Source: Haliscomenobacter sp. (GTDB taxonomy: Bacteria > Bacteroidota > Bacteroidia > Chitinophagales > Saprospiraceae). Taken from it: a stretch of 64,000 nt of DNA. The position numbers and the translations under genes were made by a program. The stretch spans positions 434,001 through 498,000 of the forward strand of contig JADJHZ010000002.1 in the NCBI GenBank assembly GCA_016707205.1. Reading direction: 5' to 3'. Shown in pieces: positions 16,039-25,091 of the stretch (positions are counted from its first letter, which is position 1; each line of letters opens with the position of its first letter). The notes under the pieces are model-generated. The model was not told the DNA's origin and did no database searches. It saw only the letters and a list, made by a program, of their open reading frames with translations.

Positions 16039-16917
16039 ATGGGCATGGAAACCAGCGAATTGCTGAAAAAAGTTCGGAAAATAGAGATTAAGATCAAGGG
16101 CCTGAGCCGGCACTTGTTCTCCGGGGAATACCATAGCGCGTTCAAAGGCAGGGGAATGTCCTTCAGCGAGGTGCGAAGCTACCAATACGGGGACGACGTG
16201 CGCAATATCGACTGGAACGTCACCGCCAGAACAGGCGAACCCCACGTCAAAGTCTATGAAGAAGAACGCGAGCTCACCGTCATGCTGTTGGTGGATGTTA
16301 GCCGTTCGGCTTTCTTCGGGTCGGTGAAGCAGTTCAAGTCGGAAATGATCACCGAAATTTGCGCGCTCCTCTCGTTTTCGGCCATTACCAACAACGATAA
16401 GGTGGGGTTGATCCTGTTTACCGACCAGGTTGAGCTGTTCATTCCCCCCAAAAAGGGCAGATACCATATTTTGCGGATCATCCGCGAGCTCATCGATTTT
16501 CAGGTAAAAGGAAGATCGACGGATTTGGGAAAAACGCTCGAATACTTCCACCATGTGATCAAAAAACGCAGTATTTGCTTTGTTCTGAGCGATTTTTTGA
16601 CTGCCGGGTACGAAAATGCACTCCGGGTGGCTGCCCGCCGGCACGATGTGATCGGCGTGCGCATTACGGATGTCCGGGAGGAAACCCTTCCCGACATCGG
16701 CTTGCTGCCCGTGGAAGATGCCGAAACGGGAAAAACGGCTTGGCTGGACACCAGCTCCGAACGCGTCCGGGACCAATATGCCCGCCGTTTTGAGGACTCC
16801 TCCAGGTATTTCAAAGGCACGTTTCTCAGATCCGGCGCGGATACGATCGATATTCGAACGCATGAATCGTATGTTCATGCGTTGTTGAATTTTTTTCAAA
16901 AACGGGCAGGTAAATGA
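16039..16917 (+). CDS. DUF58 protein (vWA-like), MoxR partner
   Basis: A 292-residue DUF58 protein. The N-terminal block KIEIKIKGLSRHLFSGEYHS and the signature FSEVRSYQYGDDVRNIDWNVTAR (split here by family convention into RxYxxGDDxRxIDW) are diagnostic. The C-terminal part is a vWA-like domain with a DVSRSAFFGS metal-site region and SICFVLSDFL. No membrane segment. It follows moxR by 28 bases and its stop overlaps the next start by four bases. Role: an assumed substrate or adaptor of the MoxR ATPase; molecular function unproven. Confidence 0.9.
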   Translation: MGMETSELLKKVRKIEIKIKGLSRHLFSGEYHSAFKGRGMSFSEVRSYQYGDDVRNIDWNVTARTGEPHVKVYEEERELTVMLLVDVSRSAFFGSVKQFKSEMITEICALLSFSAITNNDKVGLILFTDQVELFIPPKKGRYHILRIIRELIDFQVKGRSTDLGKTLEYFHHVIKKRSICFVLSDFLTAGYENALRVAARRHDVIGVRITDVREETLPDIGLLPVEDAETGKTAWLDTSSERVRDQYARRFEDSSRYFKGTFLRSGADTIDIRTHESYVHALLNFFQKRAGK

Positions 16918-17891
16918 GGGCAGGTATCGTTCGGTTCTTACTGGCAGCTGTTGCCGGGTTGGGGCATGCCGCCGCCTTAGGGCAATACCAGGCGGAAGCC
17001 CTGCTGGACAGTACGTCGATCCTCATTGGAGACCAGGTGCAGTTCCGGGTGAAGATGACCCTCCCTGCTTCGGCCCGGCTCCTGAAAATCGGAGTGGATA
17101 CCCTGAAGCAGGTACCCGGTTTGGAGCGGTTAAAGGCTTCTCCCATCGACTCCTTTTTGTCGAACAACGCAGTTCACTACGAGCAGTCCTTCGTTTTGAC
17201 GGCATTTGATTCCGGATACTACCGCCTTCCTCCTATTCCTGTTGAACTGCTGGATAAAGGACAGGTGCGTCAGGTACTGACCAACGACCTGGCATTGAGG
17301 GTACGCACCATTCCGGTGCAGCCGGATTCTACCCAGCTTCAACCGATCAAAGACATTATCCGGGAACCATTGAAAGTCCGGGATTTTTGGCAGCTCGGAG
17401 CGGGAGTCGCGGTGTTGTTCTTGCTGTACTGGATTTGGTATCGCTTTTTGCGAAAAAATCGGTCTTCTGCTCAACCGGAAACCACGTTGGCGCCTTCCAG
17501 GGCGCCCGAAGAAGTCGCCCTGGAAAAGCTGGAGGAACTAAAAGCTTCCGGATTGCTTGAACGGGGCGAGTTTAAAGCGTATCAATCCGAACTGACCTAC
17601 CTGTTCAAGGAATACCTGTCTAACCGGTTTGAGTGCAATGCCCTGGAGGCGACAACCGACGAGATCCTGGACTTACTTCCCGGCCTGGGACTGTCGTATG
17701 ATTGGAGCGAAGTATTGAGCGCGCTGTTGCGAAAGGCCGATCTGGTTAAATTTGCCAAAGCAACGTTGTCTTACGGGGATCACGAGCAAGCATGGGAGAC
17801 GGTTTACCGGTTGGTTATGGAAACCCGAAATAAGGAAGAGGTTGCTGAAGAGGCAGACCTCAAGGAAATGGAAACGAACGATAGCGAATGA
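16914..17891 (+). CDS. Membrane protein of the bat operon (BatD/DUF4381-like)
   Basis: A 325-residue protein with a signal peptide (FLLAAVAGLGHAAALG), an extracytoplasmic beta-rich domain (about 25-155; LDSTSILIGDQVQFRVKM resembles the opening of BatD domains), one transmembrane helix (about 162-182, LGAGVAVLFLLYWIWYRFL) and a cytoplasmic helical tail with LEKLEELKASGLLERGEFKAYQSELTYLFKEYL. This layout recurs between DUF58 and BatA genes in Bacteroidota. Overlaps both neighbours by four bases (ATGA type), so it is translationally coupled within the operon. Confidence 0.8.
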   Translation: MRAGIVRFLLAAVAGLGHAAALGQYQAEALLDSTSILIGDQVQFRVKMTLPASARLLKIGVDTLKQVPGLERLKASPIDSFLSNNAVHYEQSFVLTAFDSGYYRLPPIPVELLDKGQVRQVLTNDLALRVRTIPVQPDSTQLQPIKDIIREPLKVRDFWQLGAGVAVLFLLYWIWYRFLRKNRSSAQPETTLAPSRAPEEVALEKLEELKASGLLERGEFKAYQSELTYLFKEYLSNRFECNALEATTDEILDLLPGLGLSYDWSEVLSALLRKADLVKFAKATLSYGDHEQAWETVYRLVMETRNKEEVAEEADLKEMETNDSE

Positions 17892-18907
17892 TCTTACTGG
17901 CGTTTTTTATCGGCGATTTGGAATTCAAACACCCGGTGTTCCTGGCGCTGTTTCTGGCGCTGGCGCTGGCGTATTGGGGCTATATTCGCTTTTCGGGAAA
18001 GCGCCTGCCCTTGTTCCGCTTGTCTTCGCTTTCCGGGCTGGAAGCAGGCCCTACCTGGAGAACTCGGGTCCGGAGCACGTTGCCCTGGATCCGGCTGCTT
18101 GGACTGTCTGCCCTGATCCTGGCGCTCGCCCGGCCCCGGCAGACGCTTCGGGAAGAGCGCATTAAGGCGGAAGGGATCGACATCCTGATGGTCATGGACT
18201 TGTCCAGCAGTATGCTGGCCCAGGATTTTAAACCCGACCGGCTGGAAGTGAGCAAACGGGTCGCAGCGGCGTTTGTGGACCGGCGGCCCTACGACCGGCT
18301 CGGATTGGTCGTTTTCTCGGGGGAAGCATTCGCCCAGTGCCCGCTCACCACCGACCATGCGGTGATGAAAATGTTCCTTTCCGAACTCCAATGCGGGACA
18401 TTGGAAGACGGCACCGCGATCGGGATGGGCCTGGCTACGGCAGTGAACCGGATCAAAGACAGCGCCTCGAAGAGCAAAGTGATCATTTTGCTCACGGATG
18501 GCGTCAATAACTCGGGGTATATCAAACCGGCTACTGCGGCGGAAATTGCGAAACAATTCAATGTCCGGGTATATACTATCGGCGTTGGAACCATCGGCGA
18601 CGCCCTGACCCCCGTGAGCCGGCGAAGCGACGGGCAGTATATTTTCGGGTTGGCCCGGGTGGAAATCGACGAAGAACTCATGCGGCAAATCGCCCGAATG
18701 ACCGGCGGAAAATATTTCCGCGCTACGTCCGAAGAGGGGTTGGAAAAAATTTACCGGGAGATCGACGGACTGGAAAAAACCGAGATCGAAGTAACGACCC
18801 TGAAACGATATAGCGAGGCGTTCCGGATCTTTGCCCTGGCGGGCTTGTTCCTGTTGTTGCTGGAGCTGGTTTTGAGACAGACGGTAGTCCGGACGATTGC
18901 GGATTAG
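17888..18907 (+). CDS. batA: BatA, membrane-anchored vWA protein
   Basis: A 339-residue inner-membrane protein: N-terminal hydrophobic segments (about 15-30 and 60-80), a vWA domain with an intact MIDAS (DLSSSM, then T in PLTTDH, and LTDGVNN), and a C-terminal transmembrane helix (FRIFALAGLFLLLLELVL). BatA proteins are linked to oxygen tolerance in Bacteroides fragilis and to MoxR function in general. Overlaps the previous gene by four bases. A 102-base gap with GC-rich hairpins separates it from batB. Confidence 0.9.
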   Translation: MILLAFFIGDLEFKHPVFLALFLALALAYWGYIRFSGKRLPLFRLSSLSGLEAGPTWRTRVRSTLPWIRLLGLSALILALARPRQTLREERIKAEGIDILMVMDLSSSMLAQDFKPDRLEVSKRVAAAFVDRRPYDRLGLVVFSGEAFAQCPLTTDHAVMKMFLSELQCGTLEDGTAIGMGLATAVNRIKDSASKSKVIILLTDGVNNSGYIKPATAAEIAKQFNVRVYTIGVGTIGDALTPVSRRSDGQYIFGLARVEIDEELMRQIARMTGGKYFRATSEEGLEKIYREIDGLEKTEIEVTTLKRYSEAFRIFALAGLFLLLLELVLRQTVVRTIAD

Positions 18908-18926
18908 ATGGGGGGGACGGAGGCAC

Positions 18927-18970
18927 GAGGCTGGGGCCTCGCGCCAGGGGGTAGAGGCGGAGCCTGGCGC
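18927..18970. repeat. GC-rich hairpins between batA and batB
   Basis: Two adjacent stems: CGAGGC-tggg-GCCTCG at about 18926-18941 and GCGCCAGG (18941-18948) with CCTGGCGC (18963-18970). No T-run follows, so read-through into batB is expected. They could stabilise the upstream mRNA or be a REP-like element. Confidence 0.55.
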
Positions 18971-19009
18971 TTAATTGGACGGAAAAAATAGATCAAAAAT
19001 ATCTTCTGG

Positions 19010-20023
19010 ATGTTCCGATTTGAGGAAGCGGGTTATTTGTACTTTTTCGTTTTATTGGCGGTTCCTGTCGTACTTTTTGTGCTGTCGGGGATCGTCAGGA
19101 GGCGAAGGCTTGCGCGGTTTGGAGCGGAGGACCTGGCCGAACGCCTGATGCCGGGAAGGTCGATCGCCAGAACGCGGATCAAGCTTAGCCTTTGGCTGGC
19201 TGGATTGACGCTGCTGGTCGGGGCATTAGCCAACCCGCAGTGGGGAACTAAACGCGAGGCGGTAAAAAGCAAAGGAATCGACCTGTTTCTGGCGCTGGAT
19301 TTGTCGCAGAGCATGCTGGCGGAAGACTTGGCGCCCAATCGCCTGGCCCGGGGGCTTCGGTTTTCCCAGGATTTGGTGGAAGCGGTAAAGGGAAACCGCA
19401 TCGGCCTGATCCTTTTTGCCGGGAACGCTTATTTACAAATCCCCCTCACCGCAGACTATGCGGCGGTGGGTTTGTTCTTACAAAGCGCCCACCCTTCCAT
19501 GCTTCCGGACCAGGGTACGGCAATCGGAGAAGCCCTTGCGCTGGCAGGCAGGTCTTTTCCCAGGGAAAGCAAGTCCAACAAGGCGGTGGTCATCATCAGC
19601 GACGGAGAAAACCATGAAGAAGACGCCCTCCGGGAGGCCCGCGCGATCCGGTCAAATGGCGCTGTGGTTTTTACGGTGGGGGTAGGAACGACGGAAGGGA
19701 GTTTCATCCCCTTTGAAGCGGATGGGCAGAGGGATTATAAACGCGACGAAACCGGGGCCCCGGTCCGGTCTGCGCTGAATGAATCCATGCTTAAAGAACT
19801 GGCCCGTGCAGGAGATGGAGCGTATTATAACCTGTCGTCCGGGGCCGAACCGGTTTTGGAGGCCTTGCGCATACAGCTCGACCGCATCGAAAAAAGAGAG
19901 ATGGAGCAGCGCATTTTCAGCGAATACGAAAGCTATTTTCAGCTTTTTCTTGGAATAGCCTTTCTGTTTTTTATCCTGGAGATGCTGATTGGGAGCCGCC
20001 GTAAACAAAGGGAAAGCGCATAA
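19010..20023 (+). CDS. batB: BatB, membrane-anchored vWA protein
   Basis: A 337-residue paralogue of BatA with the same plan: N-terminal transmembrane helix (YFFVLLAVPVVLFVLSGIV), a second one near 60-80, a vWA domain with MIDAS DLSQSM, T in PLTADY, and ISDGENHEEDA, and a C-terminal helix (LFLGIAFLFFILEMLIG). The expanded loop PFEADGQRDYKRDETGAPV is typical of BatB. Followed by batC after 12 bases. BatA and BatB are believed to form a complex with BatC at the periplasmic face. Confidence 0.9.
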   Translation: MFRFEEAGYLYFFVLLAVPVVLFVLSGIVRRRRLARFGAEDLAERLMPGRSIARTRIKLSLWLAGLTLLVGALANPQWGTKREAVKSKGIDLFLALDLSQSMLAEDLAPNRLARGLRFSQDLVEAVKGNRIGLILFAGNAYLQIPLTADYAAVGLFLQSAHPSMLPDQGTAIGEALALAGRSFPRESKSNKAVVIISDGENHEEDALREARAIRSNGAVVFTVGVGTTEGSFIPFEADGQRDYKRDETGAPVRSALNESMLKELARAGDGAYYNLSSGAEPVLEALRIQLDRIEKREMEQRIFSEYESYFQLFLGIAFLFFILEMLIGSRRKQRESA

Positions 20024-20035
20024 AAAAAGGTTGCT

Positions 20036-20803
20036 ATGAAACCGGATACTTACTTTTTAATGGGAATCACGATCCGTGGATTGGTCCGGCCGGCCCGTTT
20101 TTGGGTTCTTGCTTTCGGACTTCTACCCTTGGTATCGTTTTCCCAGCCGGCTCACCAGGAGTTAAGGGAGGGAGACAAAAACTACCGGAAGGAGGATTTT
20201 CCCAAAGCCGAAGAATCGTACCGCAAATCCTTAACCGAACAAAGCACGCTGAATGGCCGCTTCAATCTGGGGAATACCGTATACCAGCAAAAAAGGTGGC
20301 CGGAAGCGGTAGAGCATTTCTCCCAGGCAGCCGAAAAAGCCAAAACGAGCCAGGAGAAAGCGGCGGCCTACTACAACCTGGGCAATGCGCACTATCAAAT
20401 GGGAGAATACCCCAAAAGCATCGAAGCCTATAAAAATGCGCTCCGCCAAAATCCTGCCGATATCCAGAGCAAACATAATCTGGCCCTAGCCATGCGCAAA
20501 CAACAGGAACAACAGCAAAAGCAACAACAACAAAACCAGCAGAACCAAAATAACAACCAGCAGCAGCCCCCACCGCCTCCCTCCCCGCAAAAGCAAAATC
20601 AACAACCCCAGCAAAACCAGGAAAACGAGAACCAAACGCCTCCTTCTTCACCGGAGCCCCAAGCTGGGGAGAACACGCAGCCCCTGAGCCGGGAGGAAGC
20701 GGAAGCCTTGCTGCGCATTGTGGAAGGCGAAGAAAAACGGGTGCAGTCCAAGATGCGAAAGGATCAAGGAAATAAACCGATCAAATCAAAAAAAGACTGG
20801 TAA
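20036..20803 (+). CDS. batC: BatC, TPR-repeat protein
   Basis: A 255-residue protein with an N-terminal hydrophobic signal (VLAFGLLPLVSFSQ), about three tetratricopeptide repeats (about 40-155; YNLGNAHYQMGEYPKSIEAY is a textbook TPR) and a long low-complexity Q/N/P tract (about 156-215), then a short charged tail. TPRs here probably bind BatA and BatB. The tract is encoded by CAA/CAG/AAC-rich DNA liable to length change. A GTG or the ATG at 20036 starts the gene; an internal ATG at 20060 is also possible. Confidence 0.87.
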   Translation: MKPDTYFLMGITIRGLVRPARFWVLAFGLLPLVSFSQPAHQELREGDKNYRKEDFPKAEESYRKSLTEQSTLNGRFNLGNTVYQQKRWPEAVEHFSQAAEKAKTSQEKAAAYYNLGNAHYQMGEYPKSIEAYKNALRQNPADIQSKHNLALAMRKQQEQQQKQQQQNQQNQNNNQQQPPPPPSPQKQNQQPQQNQENENQTPPSSPEPQAGENTQPLSREEAEALLRIVEGEEKRVQSKMRKDQGNKPIKSKKDW

Positions 20804-20868
20804 CCAAACTCCTGCGCTGGGTTCGTTGTTTTGAAAAGGTACACCCAAAAAGTAAAAAACCGGATACC

Positions 20869-21393
20869 ATGAAACCGCTTGGCTTAATACTCGTCTTGAG
20901 CATTGTTGGCGCCGCCGGCGTATGGGCCCAAAAGGCGCCGGCCTTTTCCACGCATCTTAGCCAGGATTCCGTCCTGCTGGGGCATTATCTCAAGGTTTCC
21001 TTTACGCTGGAACATGCCGATGGGCGAACGTTCACGCCTCCGGATTTCGGACCGGAGATCGAAGTGCTTTCCGGCCCGAATTCTTCCTCGTCGTTTTCCA
21101 TGATCAATGGAGAAAGTACCCAGAAAACGAGCTATCATTACCTGATCCGCCCTATGGCTACCGGCTCGTTTACCATTCCTCCCGCCCGAATTGAGGCGGA
21201 CGGGAAAGCGCTTTCTACCCCGCCGGTGGAATTCCGGGTCTACCCTAATCCGGACGATCTGCCTCAGCCTTCGATGAACGAGGAGGACCATTTTTTCGAA
21301 ATAGATCTTGGAGATATGTTTCAAGGGTTCCCTTTTCCCCAACCGATGCCCCAGGATACCTTGAAAAAGAAACGAAAAACGGTGAAGATTTAA
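20869..21393 (+). CDS. Short BatD paralogue, single domain
   Basis: A 174-residue exported protein (signal peptide LILVLSIVGAAGVWAQ) that matches only the first domain of BatD: SVLLGHYLKVSFTLEHADG, FTPPDFGPEIEVLSGPNSS, SYHYLIRPMATGSFTIPPARIE. The full-length BatD encoded next door carries the same blocks (SYLELNLVLRNGEG, FFPPDLKDFRIISGPS, FSYTLQPRRLGKLQIG). There is no transmembrane helix or cytoplasmic tail; the end is acidic and then basic (FFEIDLGDMFQGFPFPQP, KKKRKTVKI). It is either a tandem partial duplication or a dedicated partner. 65 bases after batC, 22 before the batD ATG. Confidence 0.8.
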   Translation: MKPLGLILVLSIVGAAGVWAQKAPAFSTHLSQDSVLLGHYLKVSFTLEHADGRTFTPPDFGPEIEVLSGPNSSSSFSMINGESTQKTSYHYLIRPMATGSFTIPPARIEADGKALSTPPVEFRVYPNPDDLPQPSMNEEDHFFEIDLGDMFQGFPFPQPMPQDTLKKKRKTVKI

Positions 21394-21415
21394 AGTGAAA
21401 AGCCTGGACCGTCGA

Positions 21416-23158
21416 ATGCAACCCAAAATCCTTCCTGCTCTGTTTTTCTTTTTGCTGGGCCTTTCCACTGCGGTCGCAGCGCAGCGCAGAGTTGCTCAAT
21501 TTGAAGCATTTACCGATACGGAAGAGCTATTTTTAGACAGTTACCTGGAGCTGAATCTGGTCTTGCGCAATGGAGAAGGCACGGATTTTTTTCCACCTGA
21601 TCTGAAAGACTTTCGGATCATCTCCGGACCATCCCGCGGGGCCAGCACAACGATCATCAACGGGCAGGTGGATATAGAAATGCGCTTTTCGTACACCCTC
21701 CAACCCCGTCGCCTGGGTAAACTGCAAATCGGAGCGGCCTCCATCAAAGTCAATAACCGTACCCTGCGAACCCGGCCCATTTCCATCTCCGTGATCCAGG
21801 GAAGTAAACAGAAAAAAGGCGCCGGAACAGGGGAGGAATATTTCGTCCGGGCAGAGCTCAGCAAGACGCAGGCCTACGTCGGCGAACAGGTACGTCTGGA
21901 CTACAAGCTCTACACCCGGGTGGAGGTCCAGAATTACAACATGATAGAGGAGTCGGGTTACCTCGATTTTTATGCTGAAGACTTTCAACGCATCGATGGC
22001 CAGGTGCGTAAAGAGATCATCAACGGAAGGGAATATTATACCCGGGTTTTGAAAAGCCTGGCGCTCTATCCGCAAAAGACCGGCACGTTGCGTATCGATC
22101 CGGCTTCTCTGCAGCTAGGCATTCTCGCAGAGGATCCCAGCGAATCCTTTTTTTTGGGTGGCGATATACGCCGGGCTGCGGCCCTGACCGAGCCGGCAGC
22201 ACTTCGCGTGGCGCCGGTCCCGGACAATCCCCCTGCTTCGTTTTCCGGAGCGGTGGGCAACTTTTCCATGCAAGCGCTCCTTAACCGAAATACGGCTACT
22301 ACCGACGATATGCTTACCCTTCAGATGGCCGTTATTGGAGACGGAGACCTGAAGCGTATTGAAGCCCCTGTTTTATCTGTTGGCGATTCGTTTGAGGTAT
22401 ACGAGGCGAGGGTGGTAGAAGAAATCTATTCCGAAGAAGTGAACCGGCGGGTGGGCCGAAAAGTGTTCGAATACCTGCTGACGCCTACGGCGAGCGGAAC
22501 CTATTCCTTTCGGCCTCAGTTCAGCTATTTTTCTCCGGAAGAGAACCGGTTTATTACCTTGTCGGATCAGGTTTTCGACCTGACGATCCGTCCCGGATCC
22601 CGAAAATCGACCTTTGATCCCGGCAGTTTGCCCAGTAAATCCGGGGAAGCGCTTCAACCCTTGAAACGGGTTCAGTCTCTTGAGAAGGGAGGGAAGCCGC
22701 TGCTGGAGCAGCCCCTATTCCTGACGTTTCTCTTTTTACCTTTTTTCCTTGCCGGAGCGGTATTGGTGGCAGGCAAAACGCGCCGTTCTGAAAAATGGAG
22801 CGAAGCCGAACAGCAAAAAAAGAGGCGCCAGGTCGCGCTGGAGCAGTTGAAAGAAGCGGCGCGCCACAAGGACGGGAAGGACAGCCGGGCGTTCTACCAG
22901 GCTATTTCCAATGGCATCCTTAAATACGCCACCCAGCGCCTGCAGATCCCTCTGGCACAGCAAACCAGGGAGGAAATCCTTCGCAAGCTTGCCGAACGCG
23001 GCATGGATGTGCAGCGTATCGGCGAGGTCAGGGATATTTTCCAGCAATGTGAGATGGCGCTCTATGCAGGACAAGCGAATACGGAGCACATCAACCAGAC
23101 CTACGACCAAGCCCTCGATCTTCTCGAAGCGCTGGAGCGGGTTTTGGGCAAACGTTAA
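21416..23158 (+). CDS. batD: BatD, oxygen-tolerance membrane protein
   Basis: A 580-residue protein with a signal peptide (ILPALFFFLLGLSTAVAAQ), three beta-rich extracytoplasmic domains (about 25-430), a transmembrane helix (FLTFLFLPFFLAGAVLVAG, about 445-465) and a cytoplasmic helical region (KKRRQVALEQLKEAAR onward). This is the complete BatD layout and length. The frame opens with GTG at 21395, but the ATG at 21416 immediately precedes the signal peptide. It is the last gene of the operon; no batE-like TPR gene follows. Its stop overlaps the convergent GH3 gene stop by four bases. Confidence 0.9.
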   Translation: MQPKILPALFFFLLGLSTAVAAQRRVAQFEAFTDTEELFLDSYLELNLVLRNGEGTDFFPPDLKDFRIISGPSRGASTTIINGQVDIEMRFSYTLQPRRLGKLQIGAASIKVNNRTLRTRPISISVIQGSKQKKGAGTGEEYFVRAELSKTQAYVGEQVRLDYKLYTRVEVQNYNMIEESGYLDFYAEDFQRIDGQVRKEIINGREYYTRVLKSLALYPQKTGTLRIDPASLQLGILAEDPSESFFLGGDIRRAAALTEPAALRVAPVPDNPPASFSGAVGNFSMQALLNRNTATTDDMLTLQMAVIGDGDLKRIEAPVLSVGDSFEVYEARVVEEIYSEEVNRRVGRKVFEYLLTPTASGTYSFRPQFSYFSPEENRFITLSDQVFDLTIRPGSRKSTFDPGSLPSKSGEALQPLKRVQSLEKGGKPLLEQPLFLTFLFLPFFLAGAVLVAGKTRRSEKWSEAEQQKKRRQVALEQLKEAARHKDGKDSRAFYQAISNGILKYATQRLQIPLAQQTREEILRKLAERGMDVQRIGEVRDIFQQCEMALYAGQANTEHINQTYDQALDLLEALERVLGKR

Positions 23159-24681
23159 ACGGGTTCTCCTGTGAAATCGAGGATATCTTCGATATAGGTG
23201 CGGTGGTTGGCCAGCCGGGGTACTTTGTGTTGCCCGCCCAGTTTGCCTTTGGCTTTAAGCCAGTTTAGGAACGAACCCTGCGGAAGCGCCCGGAGTTTAA
23301 GCGGCGCCAGGGCCATGTCTTTGTACCGTTTGGCTTCGTAATCCGAGTTCAGGTGCTGCAGGTTTTTGTCCAATGCCAGGGCAAAGGCTTCGATATCCCC
23401 GGGCGCTTTTTCAAACTCGATCAACCACTCGTGCCCGCCTCGTTTCCCCGACTGGAAGTATACCGGCGCCACGGTATATTCCTTGACCGTTGCCTGCATC
23501 ATCAGGCAGGTCTGGGCCAGGGCCTGGTCGGTGTTCTCCACCATGACTTCCTCCCCAAACGCATTGATGTACTGCTTGGTCCGTCCGGTAACTTTAATCC
23601 GGAAAGGCTGGAGCGACGTAAACATAACCGTGTCGCCGGGCAGATAGCGCCAAAGACCCCCATTGGTACTGATGACGATAGCGTAGTTTTTTCCGGTTTC
23701 CACTTCCGCCAGGGAAACGGTTTGAGGGTTGGGGTTTTCCCATTCCGTCATCGGTAGGAACTCGTAAAAAATGCCGTTGTTGAGCAAGAGCAGCATGCCT
23801 TCCCCATGCAAATCGTCCTGTACGGCAAAAAAACCTTCGGAGGCATTGTATACTTCCTGAAAGTTTACCGCACCGGAGGGGAAAAATTCCTGGAATTGCT
23901 GCCGGTACGGGGTAAAACTGACCCCGCCATGCGTATACACCTGAAAATTGGGCCACACTTCCAGCATGTGGTTTTTGCCGGTGATTTCGAGGATGCGGCG
24001 GAAAAGCACCACCGTCCAGGTGGGTACGCCGCCGATCAGGACGATGTCTTTTTCCCGGGCGCCTGCCTGGGCGAGAAGCTCCAGTTTCTGCTCCCACTCC
24101 GGGAGCAGGGCGGTTTTGCGGTCGGGGATAAAAAAGGGCCGCCCTGCCCAGGGCATGTGATCGATCATGATCGCCGAAACATCTCCTGTCATGGTCGACG
24201 GATACGCTTCAAAGCGGGAGAGGCTACCTCCCATGAGCATGGTTTTGCCGTCGAACTGCCGGGCGTCGGGCCGCTGATGGTAAAAGAGCGTCATGGTATC
24301 CCAGGTACCCCGGATATGGCAGCGCCGGAGGTTTTCCGGCGGCACCGGGATGAATTTGCTTTTGGCGCTGGTGGTGCCCGACGATTTGGAAAACCATTTG
24401 ATGCGGCCCGGCCAAAGTACATGCGGCTCGCCGTGCATCATGCGCAGGATATAGGGCTTGAGGTCTTCGTAGTCGCAAAGCGGAACGGCTTTCCGGAAAT
24501 CGTCCTGCGTTTTGATTCTCCCAAATTGATGGCGCTGGCCCCATTCCGTGTCCCGGGCTTTAAGGATCAGATTTTGCCATTGCGCCTGCTGGGCGGAAAA
24601 CGGATGTTGCAGCACCTCCTGCATCCGCTGGTACCTCCAGGCATAAAACCGGCGAAAAAGCTGATTGACCATTTTCCTCAT
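23155..24681 (-). CDS. GH3-family acyl-adenylating enzyme
   Basis: A 508-residue member of the GH3 (auxin-responsive) family of the adenylate-forming superfamily. Visible motifs: the nucleotide loop SKSSGTTSAKSKFIPV (about 98-113), the FQEVYNASEGFFAVQ segment that contacts nucleotide, and the GLWRYLPGDTVMFTSLQPFRIKV to TGRTKQYINAFGEEV hinge. Plant enzymes conjugate amino acids to hormone carboxylates; bacterial substrates are unknown, so only acyl-AMP formation is inferred. An alternative start is the Met at residue 4 (24672). Cytoplasmic, no signal peptide. Confidence 0.9.
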   Translation of the reverse strand: MRKMVNQLFRRFYAWRYQRMQEVLQHPFSAQQAQWQNLILKARDTEWGQRHQFGRIKTQDDFRKAVPLCDYEDLKPYILRMMHGEPHVLWPGRIKWFSKSSGTTSAKSKFIPVPPENLRRCHIRGTWDTMTLFYHQRPDARQFDGKTMLMGGSLSRFEAYPSTMTGDVSAIMIDHMPWAGRPFFIPDRKTALLPEWEQKLELLAQAGAREKDIVLIGGVPTWTVVLFRRILEITGKNHMLEVWPNFQVYTHGGVSFTPYRQQFQEFFPSGAVNFQEVYNASEGFFAVQDDLHGEGMLLLLNNGIFYEFLPMTEWENPNPQTVSLAEVETGKNYAIVISTNGGLWRYLPGDTVMFTSLQPFRIKVTGRTKQYINAFGEEVMVENTDQALAQTCLMMQATVKEYTVAPVYFQSGKRGGHEWLIEFEKAPGDIEAFALALDKNLQHLNSDYEAKRYKDMALAPLKLRALPQGSFLNWLKAKGKLGGQHKVPRLANHRTYIEDILDFTGEPV

Positions 24682-24866
24682 AACGGCACCCCTGCCCTGT
24701 TGTCCCGGGTAGCAGGTTCCTCAAATTTAAATAATTCGGGGCATTTGGAAGAGGTGGCTGGGGAAAAAGGTCCATTGGGCCTGGCGGAGACAAGGAGGGC
24801 AGGGGAAGTTAAAGGGCCCGGCTGCGCTTCGTCAAAAATCTCGGAGGCCGTCGTGCAGGTTCTGTA

Positions 24867-24899
24867 GATCGCTCTTGGCTTGCATAGGAAAGAGCGATC
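24867..24899. repeat. 10-bp perfect hairpin in the gene-free stretch 24682-25091
   Basis: GATCGCTCTT (24867-24876) pairs with AAGAGCGATC (24890-24899) around a 13-base loop. The surrounding 410 bases between the GH3 start and the end of the AAA pseudogene hold no coding signal I can support. No T-run follows, so the role is unclear. Confidence 0.6.
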
Positions 24900-25091
24900 C
24901 GGTTTCGAGCAATACGCAGGGAGACCTGGCGGGCGGCCATGGGTTTTTTATGTAATTTCAATAGTTGAGTATAGGAATTGCATAGTTATTTGAAATCATG
25001 CTCGCATCCGCTTAACCTCATACCAATAAAAGACATCTCCGAAACTGCTGCCCTGAGGATTCGGTTTCGACTTCCTCCCCCTCCCTCCCTT

